The notes: generated from the letters alone by a model not told the origin. A stretch of DNA of 64,000 bases from Mercurialis annua (GCF_937616625.2 NC_065573.1:15949001-16013000), one strand, 5' to 3'. Shown: positions 34,036 through 45,752, numbered from the stretch's first letter. A program made the numbers and translations.

Positions 34036-34761
34036 CTAGAAAGCATTTTTAGGCCTCATGCAAAATTGTTTCCTAGGGCGTCCAACTTTTCCGGTACGGA
34101 TAATTCTCGGGCGACCCCTAGCTCGAACCATCTCTCCAAAAAGATTCTCCGCCTCATAGGGTTCCATCACCTCATCATTCCCTACATAGAATGCTAGCTC
34201 TTTCTCCACCTCATCCTCGAAGAGTTTACGCATAGCACGTCGAGTTGCCTCCTTAGCCCCCTCATCATCCGAAATTTCAATGGGGTTGAAAAAGCAACCC
34301 GAGGGAAGGAAAAAATCCCCCGGAGTAGAAGAGTCAGTGGAAGGAGAAGAAGTATATGGAGGAGAGCTCATTCCTAACAGAGAATGTTCTTTCTCCTTAG
34401 GTTTAGGAGTTTCAACTTCGAATGACTCCATCAGACCTTCTTCACCCTCATCCTCTTCCGGATCTTCCTCGGATTCGCTATCCGAATCTTCCTCGGATTC
34501 ATCATCTGTATCCTTCTCGGATTCGTCATCCATCTCATCATTGGGTGGTACTGGTTGAAATAATTGATCCTCGTAGTCTACAGGTTCATAGACACCCTCT
34601 GGAATTCAAGGCTCGAGTTCCTCGGGCCACTGATATGCCTCAAGTGGCTCGAACTCGGGATAAGAATCATATGATGGAGATTCGTACTCATATGATGGAG
34701 CTTCGTACTCATCCTCGGTGTCCGAATGAGTAGCGGATGAGTAACCAGAATAATAACCCAT
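34036..34761 (-). pseudogene. Athila acidic frame with two AT-hook-like motifs and its own TATA box
   Basis: From ATG at 34759-34761 the frame runs 241 codons with one in-frame TGA at 34606-34608 (codon 52). The uninterrupted part from Met at 34533 has 165 residues. Domains: Tyr/Ser/Glu-rich N-terminus with two EYE(A/S)PSY repeats, a strongly acidic Asp/Glu/Ser block (about residues 77-110), a Pro/Ser/Thr linker, a helix-like EATRRAMRKLFEDEVEKEL, and a basic C-terminus RARGRPRIIRTGKVGRPRKQ with two GRPR cores, as in AT-hooks. A TATA box lies 96 bp upstream of the ATG (34857-34864), followed by a C/A-rich leader. I do not recognise the family. A captured host gene or an Athila regulatory protein are both possible. 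The TGA may make this copy defective. Confidence 0.6.
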
Positions 34762-34856
34762 GATGCCGAAAGAAGTTACGAGAATTGAGTTTGTAGAATG
34801 AGAAGAAAGTTATGAGAATTGTGTTTGAGATGAAGAATTGGTGGAAATAGTGGTTC

Positions 34857-34864
34857 TATTTATA
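34857..34864 (-). promoter_or_regulatory. Internal TATA box upstream of the acidic frame
   Basis: CCCTATAAATAGAACC on the minus strand. The start codon is 96 bp further on, after an A/C/T-rich leader without upstream ATGs typical of plant 5' UTRs. An independent promoter is inferred. Confidence 0.6.
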
Positions 34865-35579
34865 GGGTATCGAAAGGTAGCTAACTAAGGTAAAACACTC
34901 TATTTAGGAAGCTAACAAAACTAGAAAAGACAGTTGCCTTAAGAACTAAAGCACACAAAAGCTAATTAAATGTTAATATAGGAAACTTACATATGTACAA
35001 TTTTTCCTAAAGAAATAAATCCATGCAAAAGTAAACATTTTCATAATTAGGAAGTTAGCTTATATACCACTTATTTTTAAAGAAATAAACTCATGCAAAA
35101 GTTAACTTTTCTACTAGGAAATAAAAAATATACACCATATTTTCTAATATGAATACAATCAAATAAGATAGCTAATGTGAATATGAAAAAAAATGAAATA
35201 AATTTAAATGAAAGAATATTTTTTTTATTTAATGAAAAATCAAAGACAATATTTTATTTTATTTTATTTTTAGTGTGATAAAATCACCTTCTTATTTATT
35301 TACAAGAATACATGTTAAAGAAAATATTGACATTTGAAAATAAGAAGCTAAATTAAATATGGAAAAATAGATTATTTTTATTTATTTTTAAACAAGGCTT
35401 AAAGAAAATAAGCTTAAAAATACATAAATAAATAAGAGCACAACACCCCCACACAGACAGATGAAAATATCAAAAGAAAATTCATGTCTGTTAAAATATG
35501 AGGATGCTACTGAGCAATTTGAAATTTCTCCAAATCGTGCTTGTTTAAGGTCACTAGCCTTGACCATATGTTACCTGGA
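34865..35579. other. Athila spacer between pol and the acidic frame
   Basis: AT-rich; no domain recognised. Short frames here (for example 35461-35709 on the plus strand) overlap the end of pol in antisense and are not credible. Confidence 0.6.
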
Positions 35580-36308
35580 TCAAGCTGGGGTGGTGAGAGT
35601 GAAACACTCTCGTCCTTCATCAGTTAATGGTCCTAAGTATGGCTTGCATCTTTGTCCATTAACCTTGAAAGACTCACCATTGCTATTTTCCAGCTCAATT
35701 GCTCCGTGATCAGCTACATGTCGTACCTTGAATGGTCCACTCCACCTTGATTTAAGCTTCCCAGGGAACAGACGTAAGCGAGAATTATACAGTAGCACAT
35801 AACTGCCTACTGTAAACTGCTTAGGCACAATGTGAGCATCGTGCCACTTCTTAGTCTTTTCCTTGTAGAGCTTTGCATTCTCATAAGCTGTTAAACGGAA
35901 CTTATCAAGTTCATTCAACTGTAATAACCGCTTCTCCTTAGATGCCTTGGGATCAAAATTCAGCTCCTTGATTGCCCAATACGCTCGATGTTCTAGCTCC
36001 AAGGGCAAGTGACACGCTTTTCCAAATACCAATTTATAAGGAGACATACCAATTGGTGTTTTGAAGGCTGTTCGATATGCCCAAAGTGCATCGTCCAGCT
36101 TTAGAGACCAATCTTTGCGCGTGTTACTGACTGTTTTCTCCAGAATCCGTTTCAGCTCTCTGTTGGATACTTCAACTTGTCCTCTTGTCTGTGGATGATA
36201 AGGAGTTGCCACTCTATGGTAGACATTGTATTTCTTCATTAAAGCATCAAACTGTCTATTACAGAAGTGCGAACCCCCCATCACTGATAATAGCACGTGG
36301 TACTCCAA
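35580..36308 (-). pseudogene. Athila integrase C-terminal half (frameshifted from pol)
   Basis: Continues integrase after a frame break. [20 protein letters not shown] and [20 protein letters not shown] hold the third (Glu) residue of the D,D,E triad. [20 protein letters not shown] and [19 protein letters not shown] are standard Athila/Tat motifs. The C-terminal domain has [20 protein letters not shown]...GPF.V. It overlaps the upstream frame by 50 bases. The break is a run of six C (six G on the sense strand) at 36274-36279, one base out of phase. It ends at a stop near 35580. Confidence 0.88.
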
Positions 36309-39300
36309 ATGTGTTGATCAGCTTTTTCAGGAAATTCAGGACCACTTTTCCATCATTGGTAGGTAAAGCTGCTGCTTCCACCCATTTCGACACGTAGTCG
36401 ACACAAATCAAGATATACTGGTTCCCAAAAGATATAGGGAATGGTCCCATGAAATCGATACCCCAAACATCGAAAATTTCAACCTCCTGAATGGAAGTGA
36501 GCGGCATCTCATTCCTCCTCGAAATATTTCCTGTTCGCTGACATCTCCCACAATGCTCCACAAATGTTCTACCATCGCGAAATATTGTAGGCCAGAAAAA
36601 TCCACTTTCCAAGACACGAGCTGCAGTCCGAGCTGACCCATAATGGCCTGCATAATCCGAAGCGTGGCATTGCCTCATGATGGGGAACATTTCCTCTTCT
36701 GCAACACACCTCCGAATCATTCCATCTCCACAAACTTTGAACAGATAGGGATCATCCCAGAGATATCGTCTAACATCAGACATAAATTTCTTTCGCTGGT
36801 GGTAGTTCAGGTCTGATGGCATGATGGAAGCGGAGAGGTAATTTGCAAAATTTGCATACCACGGCCTCGCTTTATCTCTTATGAACATGAGCGTTTCATC
36901 AGGGAAACTCTCATTGATGAAATCTCCATCTATTACGGGCTCTGGCACCTCTAATCTTGATAGGTGGTCTGCGACCACATTCTCAGTACCCTTCTTATCC
37001 TTGATCTCGATATCAAACTCTTGAAGGAGTAAAATCCATCGAATCAATCTAGGCTTAGCATCCTGCTTAGCGAAAAGATATCGAAGTGCAGCATGGTCAG
37101 TGTAGATGATAATTTTAGAGCCAAGAAGATATGACCTAAATTTATCCACTGCAAACACTACAGCCAACATCTCTTTTTCTGTGGTAGTGTAGTTCAGCTG
37201 AGCTCCGGAAAGAGTACGGATAGCATAGTAGATGACATGAAGCTTCTTATCTTTTCTTTGCCCCAAAACACTACCCAAAGCCTGATCACTTGCATCGCAC
37301 ATGAGTTCAAATGGAAGATTCCAATCTGGACAAGATATGACTGGAGCAGTAACGAGTGCCTCTTTCAACTTGAGAAACGAAGCTAAACATGCATCAGTGA
37401 ACACAAAAGGCGCATCCTTGACAAGTAAGTTTGTCAAAGGACATGCTATAGATGAAAAATCTTTAATGAAGCGGCGATAAAACCCCGCATGCCCTAAAAA
37501 GGCACGAACTCCCTTCACTGTAAGTGGAGGTGGCAGTCTCTCGATCACCTCAGTCTTTGCTCGGTCCACTTCTATACCCTCCTTGGATATCTTATGTCCT
37601 AAAACAATGCCCTCTTCCACCATGAAGTGGCATTTCTCCCAGTTTAATACCAGATTAGTTTCCTTGCACCTTTGCAAGACTCTATCCAGATTTTGAAGAC
37701 ATCTTTCAAAGGAATCTCCAAATACCGAGAATTTATCCATGAATACTTCCATAATATCTTCGATCATGTCATTGAAGATGGAAGTCATGAATCTCTGAAA
37801 TGTAGCAGGAGCATTACACAGACCAAAGGGCATACGGCGATATGCGAAAGTGCCGTATGGACAGGTGAATGTAGTTTTCTCTTGGTCCTCTGGATAAATC
37901 AGAATTTGATTATATCCCGAATATCCATCAAGAAAACAATAGAATGCATGACCCGCCACTCTTTCCAACATTTGATCAATGAACGGAAGTGGAAAATGAT
38001 CCTTCCTCATTTCTGTATTCAGCTTCCTGTAATCAATACATACTCGCCAACCAGTAACTGTGCGAGTTGAGATTTGCTCTCCCTTGTCGTTTTCCATGAC
38101 TGTCATACCTCCTTTCTTAGGTACGCACTGAATCGGGCTTACCCATGCACTGTCGGAAATGGGATATATAATGCCCGCATCAAGTAGTTTCACAATTTCC
38201 TTATGAACTACTTCCTTCATATTTGGATTCAGCCTTCTCTGCCTCTGTGCAGAGGTTTTGGATTCATCCTCGAGATGAATCTGATGCATTACCACAGAAG
38301 GACTGATCCCTCTGATATCTGAGATCTGCCACCCAACAGCCAAAATTCGTCCCTTGACTGTGTTGATGACCTTCTGCTCTTGCTCCTTGGTGAGCTTATT
38401 GCTGATAATGATAGGTAAAGTACTGTCAGCTCCCAAGAAAGCGTACCGAAGATGTGCTGGTAAAGTCTTGAGTTCCAGCTTCGGTGGCTTTTCTGAAGAA
38501 GGAGGAGTGATGTGTTTGTTCTTGACCAATGGCTCAAGAATTGGTTCCTCCTCGCACTCTTCCTCTTCTTGACTGGAAACCAACTGTGCATTCGCACAAG
38601 TGCGAATATGTGCTCGTACGGGACTTTCCAGTTCTGTCTTCTGGTCTGCCACATGGCATTCACAAGTAAACTCCATACTACTTATGTCATCCTGATCCCA
38701 ATCAGAGTTCAATATGGAGTTGTTTTCTTCTATCTGCTCTTGCACTAGCTCGTCCACCATGTCAATCTGCATCCATTTCTCCTCGATATTGGGGTGGCGT
38801 GTAATCTTCTTCATGTCAAACTCAACACTCTCCTCCCCAATTCTCAAAGTCAGTTTACCATTATGCACATCAATAAGAGCTCTGCCAGTGTTCATGAACG
38901 GTCGCCCCAAGATCATCGGGCAGTCTCTGTCGGCTGCATAATCAAGGACAACAAAATCTACAGGAAATATAAATTTGTTAACCTTAACCAAAACATCCTC
39001 CACAATCCCATGTGGCTTCTTCAAAGAGTGATCTGCCAATTGTAACATCATTGGGGTAGCTTGTACCTGCTGATCACCAAATATGCTCCGAAACAGAGAC
39101 AGGGGCATCAAATTTATACTAGCACCTAAATCACACAGACAATTAATGGACTGCATGTTACCAATAGTACAGGGAATAGTAAAACTCCCTGGATCCTGAA
39201 GTTTCGTCGGAAGATTCCTCAAGATGATTGAGCTGCAGTTCTTTGTCATGGGTACTGTACCTTCTACCTCCCAACTCCGTTTATTGGTGATGATCTCTTT

Positions 39301-39765
39301 TAGAAACTTGGCATAATGTGGCATTTCGCGTAAAGCGTCAGCCAAACTGATGTTGATTTGCAGTTTCTTGAAAGTGTCTAAAAATTGGTGGAACTTCCAA
39401 GTATCTTGCGTTTTCTTCAATCGCTGAGGGAATGGTATTTTTGGTACGTACGGAGGTAGTGGAGTAGGTTTAGTGACTACCTTTTCAGGTTCCTTTTCCT
39501 TACTCTGCTCCTTTTCTACCTCTGTGCTAGTACTTGCTGCGTATGGATCATCCAATGCCTTTCCATTCCTCAGTTCGATCGCTTTCAAATGTTCTCGGGG
39601 GTTTTCCTCAGTAGTGGATGGTAAACCCCCTTGATTTCTGTTTTGGAGTGCTTTCGCCATCTGCTGTATTTGCAATTCTTGATTGTGAATAGTAGCAGCA
39701 TGATTCTTGAGTGCTTGCTGAGTCTCTGCGTCCTTCTTCAGCATCAACTCCATCATTTTGTCCAT
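36259..39765 (-). pseudogene. Athila pol: protease, RT, RNase H and integrase N-terminal half
   Basis: 1,168 residues. Protease: [19 protein letters not shown] (about 210). [90 protein letters not shown]. The active-site box reads [10 protein letters not shown]: Lys (37732-37734) stands where the family has the second catalytic Asp, so RT should be inactive. RNase [55 protein letters not shown]. Integrase: H..H ([10 protein letters not shown]), C..C (CGRCQR), then WGIDFMGPF and an ISDGG block with the first two Asp. It then runs into the frameshift at 36274-36279. It is in frame with gag, separated by a TAG at 39796-39798. Confidence 0.93.
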
Positions 39766-39795
39766 TTTACTGTGTGGAGACTCTCCCTGTTCTTT

Positions 39796-40776
39796 CTACT
39801 GAAAACCAGGTGGATGCTGTGGCCTACTATTCTGATGGTGGAAGTTTCCTTGATTTTGGAAGTTTCCCTGATTCTGCTGTGATCTTTGTTCTCCTTGAAA
39901 ACTAGGACCTGCCTGATTGTGGGTCTGATTTCCATTATCCTTCCATGAGAAATTTGGATGATTTCTCCATCCTGGATTGTAAGTAGCAGCATATGGATTA
40001 TTTCCTGGTCTCTGTCCTCCCACATAATTGATTTGCTCGTTGATCTGCTGCGACATCACATAGCACTCATTTGCCGTATGGCTAGGATCTCCACAAACCT
40101 CACAGTTACTCTGAATTGCAGCAACATTATGAGTGTTGGGTGTTACAACTTGTTTTGTGAGAAAATCCTGTAATAGTGATTTGACTGTCTCCACTACTGG
40201 GTCAGTAGCAACTGCCATCACTCCTCTCTGAGCAGGCACCTTCGCCCTCTCAGTTGGCCAAGAACAGCTGTTCACTGCCAACTCGTCTAACAGCTCAAAT
40301 GCTGCATCAGTGGTCTTCCTCATCAATGACCCTCCTGCGGCTGTATCAATGATACTCCTGGTCTGATCATTTGACCCATTATAGAAATTTTGGATCAAAT
40401 TCTCTCTGGTAATATGATGATGAGGAACTTTTCTCTGCAATTCCTTGTACCGCTCCCATGCGTCACTCACTGATTCTCCATCCAATTGCTGATAAAGCAT
40501 GATATCTCTAGTCAGCTTTGCGGTCTTCGCCATGGGAAAGTACTTGTTCAGGAATGCCTTGGCCAAATCTGGCCATCTGTTAATGCCAACTCTAGGCAGA
40601 GCGTGAATCCAAATTTTCGCTTTATCCCTCAGAGAAAATGGGAATAAGCGCAGCCAAACTTCATCTTCTGTCATGTTACTGAGCTTGAATGTACTGCACA
40701 CCTCCAGGAAATTCGAGATGTGCGCATTTGGATCTTCATTTGGTAGCCCATAGAACTGACAGCGGGCTTCTAACAA
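39796..40776 (-). pseudogene. Athila gag, main part (capsid and zinc knuckle)
   Basis: 326 residues from an internal Met; same frame as the upstream fragment. The retrotransposon gag domain is clear: NAHISNFLEVCSTF, LRLFPFSLRDKAKIWIHALP, WPDLAKAFLNKYFP, ESVSDAWERYKELQRKVPHH, IQNFYNG. A CX2CX4HX4C zinc knuckle, CEVCGDPSHTANEC, lies near residue 225, followed by a Gln/Asn-rich tail. It ends at an in-frame TAG (39796-39798, context CAG-TAG-AAA), after which pol continues without a shift. Its natural start is on the upstream fragment, cut off by a TAG at 40801-40803. Confidence 0.88.
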
Positions 40777-40800
40777 CTGAATGATACTGGTTTTAATCTC

Positions 40801-41151
40801 CTAATGGTTTGCCCGCACAGGATGTGCAAAGTAACCATGCGTAGTATTTCCTACATTCGGCTGGAAGAATTCAATCAATGTTGGTTGTCTCTGCCTGTTA
40901 TTATTCTGTCCTTGCAGATCCTGTGGATTCTGCGGATTCTGCAGATTCTGCAGATTCTGCAGATTTTGCGGATTCTGCAGATTTTGGGGGATTACTCTGT
41001 TATCCCCCTCATTATTCAATCCAAGCGGATTACCTTCTTCGTCTGCCATATTTAGATTCTTTTGAGCTGATTTTCTGATGCTTCGCTCAAAAGATGTGAG
41101 ATCTGGTTGAAATGTTTCTAAAGGTAGACCTTTGCGACGTGTATTATGCAT
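40801..41151 (-). pseudogene. Athila gag N-terminal fragment
   Basis: 116 residues from the likely true gag start: MHNTRRKGLPLETFQPDLTS with a basic head, then NLADEEG-like sequence and a degenerate NLQNPQ repeat (about 65-85, from tandem CTGCAGATT-type repeats at 40920-40985 on the plus strand), ending ...HPVRANH and TAG. The frame continues beyond this stop into the capsid domain, so it is one gene interrupted by a nonsense codon. Confidence 0.8.
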
Positions 41152-41265
41152 ACACTACAAGAAGAGTACCTGTATCAACAAAACAACAAAGCCCACGCGT
41201 AAAACAAGAAAATAAAAGACTAAAACAAGCCGAGCTATCCTAACTTAGATGTTAAAGATATGCTT

Positions 41266-41283
41266 TCCCCGGCAACGGCGCCA
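41266..41283 (-). other. Athila primer binding site (tRNA-Asp type)
   Basis: TGGCGCCGTTGCCGGGGA on the minus strand, the usual Athila PBS, six bases from the LTR end at 41290. Confidence 0.92.
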
Positions 41284-41289
41284 AAAACT

Positions 41290-42939
41290 TGTTGAGAAAA
41301 TTGCTGCAAGTGCACAGTGTCAACTCGTAATATAGACTGTGAAGTCCAGATATCGTACCCACAAGGAAAGCAACTAAATACACCCAATTACGATACTCAA
41401 TTTGGATAGTCAAAAGGATAATTTGGTTGAAGTGATTTAAAATTAATAAAATAGAATTAAGCAGATTTAATTTAGAATAAAATTAAGCTTTGATAAAAAT
41501 GGGTTTAAACAATAATAAGGAAGATCAGGGATTATTAATTTTCTTTATGTCATTAATCTCATGGGATATTTGGATTATGTTATCAATTTAATGGTTCAGG
41601 CTAGTCTAATGCATCTATAACTCTCTCTCAAGCCGCTATAGATAAAAATATACAAATAACCAATTAATAGGCAGATTACTCACTCTCGTGTTATAAAATA
41701 CCAAATCAAGTGATTAAATGACATTTATTAAGCAAACCTCAAGAACACGTATTCATTAACTCACTCTCGTGTTATTAATTCATACGTTGTTAATTAACTG
41801 ATCTATTTCAATTAAGCTCTCTGAAGTCATAATTAAAACATAGGGCAGTGAATGAATTGGCCAAAAACATTCAAGCATTATGAGCTTTAATTAACACATC
41901 ATTTTAATAACAATCCAATATCCCAATATGATCAAGTAGACATAAGTCCAATTAATAATCCCCGAAAATGGGTTTAACTACTCATAATTAAAGGAAATTC
42001 AACAACGACATACATGGAATTCATGATTAATAAGAACACAACGGTAATTGATCTCTCAATAATGTTGTACCTTAACTCCGGAGTTCCAATATGTTTTGCG
42101 TAATAATCCCAAACGATAGAGTAGAAATAATACTAAAATAGACTACCTTTAATGGCGGTGTCTATGATCTAGACATAAACTACAAAATAAATGAATTCTA
42201 AAATGTCTAAGATCCAAAAGATGTGTTTGATCTCTAAAGGATGATTTTTCTCTACACAAATGCAAGCTATTTATAGAGTTGCTAGGAGTGGAGCTCAAGC
42301 CAAGAATCTCTCTTCATATCATGGAGTTTGAGTGATGATCAAGCCTTGAATATCTTCTTTCCATGTAGAGCGGAGTAGGGGGCAAGTTCTTCCATAAGCG
42401 TCTTGAGTGAATCATGGTTCACTTATCTCATTTCCAAAGATAGCTTGGGTAAATATCTTCTTGATTCATTCTTTGAGTGCAAGCCAAGAAAGATCTCTTT
42501 GAGTGTGAACACAATATTTGTTGCTTATGGAAGGTGTATGAGTGTATCGGCCAAGAATCCCCTCGCGATTGCTCAAGAATCAAAATGATTCTCAAGGACC
42601 AGTAATCAGCCGGCCCTTGGCCGGCTCATTGTCGTGGGCCGGCTGAAGGCCGGCTGAGCTGCTGCTTCTAGCTCATTTCTGGTTCGGTTCGGTTTTGACT
42701 CGGTTCGACCCGAAACTTGGTTGGCTTTCTTGAACTTGACTCGAATCCTTTTGGCTCTGATTATTTTTTCATTTTAACTCTGTTTTATTCCTAAAACTCA
42801 AGAAACATTAAATATTTACATTCTATAAATAATTTAACAAATAAGTGAAATTAACTAAATAAGCGTATATTTTACATAATAAAATACTAAAAACTAGTAA
42901 CTAAATAACCTCTAAATGACGTAAAATATACACTTATCA
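41290..42939 (-). repeat. Athila 5' LTR
   Basis: 1,650 bp, starting TGATAAGTG (42939) and ending CTCAACA (41290). TATA box CTATAAATAG at 42268-42275. GCCGGC hairpin pair at 42609-42654. The small frame at 42403-42588 is repeated in the other LTR and has no recognised domain. Confidence 0.95.
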
Positions 42940-42944
42940 AATAC

Positions 42945-43153
42945 AATCGGGGTTTTAAGAACCCATTTTTCAGAAATGTGTTTTCGTTAAATGAGAGATA
43001 TGTTTTAACGATGTTTTCTGAAAACTGATCATACGTGATGAATGGTCTTGATTTGCGAAAAATTTATAAAGGTTTTTAGGCTTGCTACGGGTTTCGGAGC
43101 AACCACTCCCATTCCCTAGCGCCGGTCGCGATCCATAAATTTGGGTCGTGACA
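42945..43153 (+). repeat. LARD-1 3' LTR, final 209 bp
   Basis: Resumes after the second AATAC and matches the last part of the 5' LTR (GGTTTTAAGAACCC..., AGCGCCGGTCGCGATCC, GGGTCGTGACA). Followed by ACTGT, the LARD-1 target duplication. Confidence 0.93.
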
Positions 43154-43158
43154 ACTGT

Positions 43159-44361
43159 ATTGCTCTTGAGTAATCATAGGAGCCACATTATTGTTGTTGT
43201 TGCTAGCATTATTACACTGAGAACTCATCATCATATTATAATTTTGAGAATTAACCACAGCTCTTTCTGAATTATAAGAATCATCTAATGTCTCAAATCT
43301 TTGTTCTTGATCCTGAAAACCATTATAATCTTGATAGTTTCCTTGATCATCCTCCATCACATATTCTCCCACTTGATTAACATAACTCTGAGTCTTAGAT
43401 TTTGGCTTATATCCAGGTGGATAGCCATGCTTTTTAAAGCATATATCTACCGTATGTCCACTGAATCCACAATAACTACAGATTGGTTTAGTATTATTTG
43501 TAGAATTAAAGAACCTCCGTTGTCCCCCTTGTGGTCTAAAATTACTAGGCCCAACTGAGAATCTATTCACACCAAAACCTTTATTTCCTTGAGTAGAATT
43601 GAAAGTAGGTAACCTCTTTTGATATGAATTACTACTTTGTGCAGCAAAAACAGAAGACTCGACATTCAAGGAACTTAAATCTGTAATTCCAATCCCTAAC
43701 TGCCTTTCATGTTGCAGTACTAAAGAAAAAAATTGTTAATTTTTGGTAAAGGATCTAACATTAAAACTTGAGTCTTAATTGTACCATAATTTTCATTCAA
43801 ACCCTTAAGAAATTTTATGACATAATCTGCATCTTGCTGATTCTTAACAGATTTCATAGCATCACACTTACATTGTGGAACACAGGTACAAACAGGCAAC
43901 ATTCTGAGATTCACATACTCATCCCAAAGAATCTTTAACTGAGTGAAGTAATCAATTATTGACAAGTTATTTTGTTTATATGCATAAATCTCTTCCTGTA
44001 AATCAGATACACGAATAGCGTTACCTTGTGAAAATCTGTCAAACAGATCTTTCCAAACGTCCAAAGTTGTGTCAATCCATAATATACTTTGTGCAATTGA
44101 AGGAGAAAGTGACCTCAAGATCCAAGAAACCACCATTGTGTTGCAACGTTCCCAAGCAGGGTATATTTCATCATTAACAGATGGAACAGAGATGCTTCCA
44201 TTAACAAACTTAAGCTTATTTTTAGATAATAAGCACATTCTCATGGATCTTGCCCAAGAATGATAATTCTGTCCATTGAGCACCGGAGAAACAAGAATCA
44301 AAGATGGATTCTCGCTTGGATGCAAATAGAATGGACTCGAAGGATAAATCCTAATAAACAT
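43159..44361 (-). pseudogene. Copia-1 gag
   Basis: Two frames, 43720-44361 and 43159-43669, with a frame break between (about 43670-43720). The first has the copia gag start PSSPFYLHPSENPSLILVSP, LNGQNYHSWARSMRMCLLSK, NKLKFVNGSI and the UBN2-type segment CNTMVVSWILRSLSPSIAQS...WKDLFDRFSQGNAIRVSDLQ. The second has a CX2CX4HX4C zinc knuckle, CSYCGFSGHTVDIC. LARD-1 inserted just before protease, so the frame at 43085-43158 is LARD-1 LTR and not gag. The 5' end abuts LARD-2 sequence with no leader or PBS. Confidence 0.88.
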
Positions 44362-45667
44362 AGTTTATCATAATCAATTTCAATAGGCAATACCTACACG
44401 ATATACTATTTATCATATGCACTCCATGTCGATCAAACACAATTATGATCAATCATATACCAAAACAAGGAAATTAACCATATAAAATATGCAACGCAGA
44501 GTTTATACTATTCACGTGAATACATGAATCAAATCAATCGCATATTAAAGCAAAACGATTCGAACATTTCAATCACATAAACACGTATGGCACACAAACA
44601 TATAAATCATTTCGTATATGGGGTGCCTGATTGGTCTTACCCCTCTCTCGGGTCACAATGCCACGTTCGCGTTCTCTAGCGCGTCTAACACTGCCTCTAT
44701 TTCTATGCACCAATTCAGGGTCATATCAAATACTAAGAGCAGTACTCCTAAGTATAAGAAATATCGATCTCACGTCGGAAGAAAAAAGGTGGAAGAAAAC
44801 CATCGTTCCACTCGAAGTACTAGCTATCTGACGAGCTCTAGTGGATAACGATCCACACTACTCCAACGCATAGTCATATAACTCCACAAAGTCGGGTCCT
44901 AATCCCTTAATGTACCTAAGGTTGACTTCATCACTATCTCTGTTAAGCTCAGGCATTGCGTTTACCATACGCATAATGCAGTAGTATATGCCTCAATCAT
45001 AAGTGTACCCCTAGAAAAGGTTCTATCTGTGCTTGGATACTGTTTGTTCTCGCCTCGGCCTAATTCTCTTTTCAAATTATCTCATTTCTCATGTCACGGT
45101 ACCTGAATATCTTAGCCCAAAATTGACTATTTCCAAATACTTCAATATCGGGATTCTCTAATGGACCCTCCTTAGATGGGTCTTCTTCATTTTCCTTACT
45201 AATTTTCATCTTAGGCGAGATGGTTCTACCCCGAGCTGTAAAAATCTATCACTATCTAACATGTACTCGTTCCCATGGCTCTTAGGTGATCCTGTGACGT
45301 TAGTGTGAAAACCATTTTGATGAATTCCTGATCATTTTCCAATATCTACATGAAATTTCACTTGAATAAATAGGAGGCACTTCCTCCTCTTCTGATACAG
45401 CATGTAGATGAGCTCCATTTTACCCAAATATGAACAGAAACAATTCTTAACCATGAGATACTGTCCAAACCACCCTTCCACAATATCCAATAATTTAATA
45501 TATGATATGCACTATCTAACTTAAAGCTTGACTAACTATCTAAGCATATCACATTCATTTAAAAACTTAGCAATCTCATACTCACACGTTCTAATCGGCA
45601 ATGGATAGCTTATAACATTAAACAAACTCAAGCAAACACATATAGGCAATAAGGCTCGACTCTATAC

Positions 45668-45683
45668 GCTGCAGTAGTTCCTA
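45668..45683 (-). promoter_or_regulatory. Conserved 16-mer after the PBS (LARD-2)
   Basis: TAGGAACTACTGCAGC on the minus strand, 57 bp past the PBS; identical to 6560-6575 and 20694-20709. Confidence 0.6.
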
Positions 45684-45740
45684 GGTACTTAAGGTCAAAC
45701 AGACACTTTTCATAGACTGGCAGTGGTAACTGGACCAACT

Positions 45741-45752
45741 GCTCTGATACCA
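45741..45752 (-). other. LARD-2 primer binding site
   Basis: TGGTATCAGAGC on the minus strand, four bases after the LTR end. Confidence 0.92.

Larger units (their letters stand above)
28184..42939 (-). mobile_element. Athila-type Ty3/gypsy retrotransposon (14.8 kb)
   Basis: Complete element in reverse orientation. TSD AATAC is at 28179-28183 and 42940-42944. LTRs are 41290-42939 (5') and 28184-29834 (3'). The PBS matches tRNA-Asp (41266-41283) and the PPT is 29835-29847. Gene order on the minus strand: gag (41151-39796), pol (39765-35580), acidic AT-hook-like frame (34761-34036), plant-transposon-domain frame (32923-31709), then 1.9 kb non-coding before the 3' LTR. LTRs differ at only about ten positions plus small indels. 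Gag-pol is broken at several points. Confidence 0.95.

Noticed and set aside
38289..39882. Open frames on the plus strand and in other phases across Athila pol
   Set aside because: Antisense or shifted shadows of the pol frame, without independent motifs.
43085..43158. C-terminal extension of copia-1 gag
   Set aside because: These bases are the end of the LARD-1 LTR and its target duplication read through in frame.
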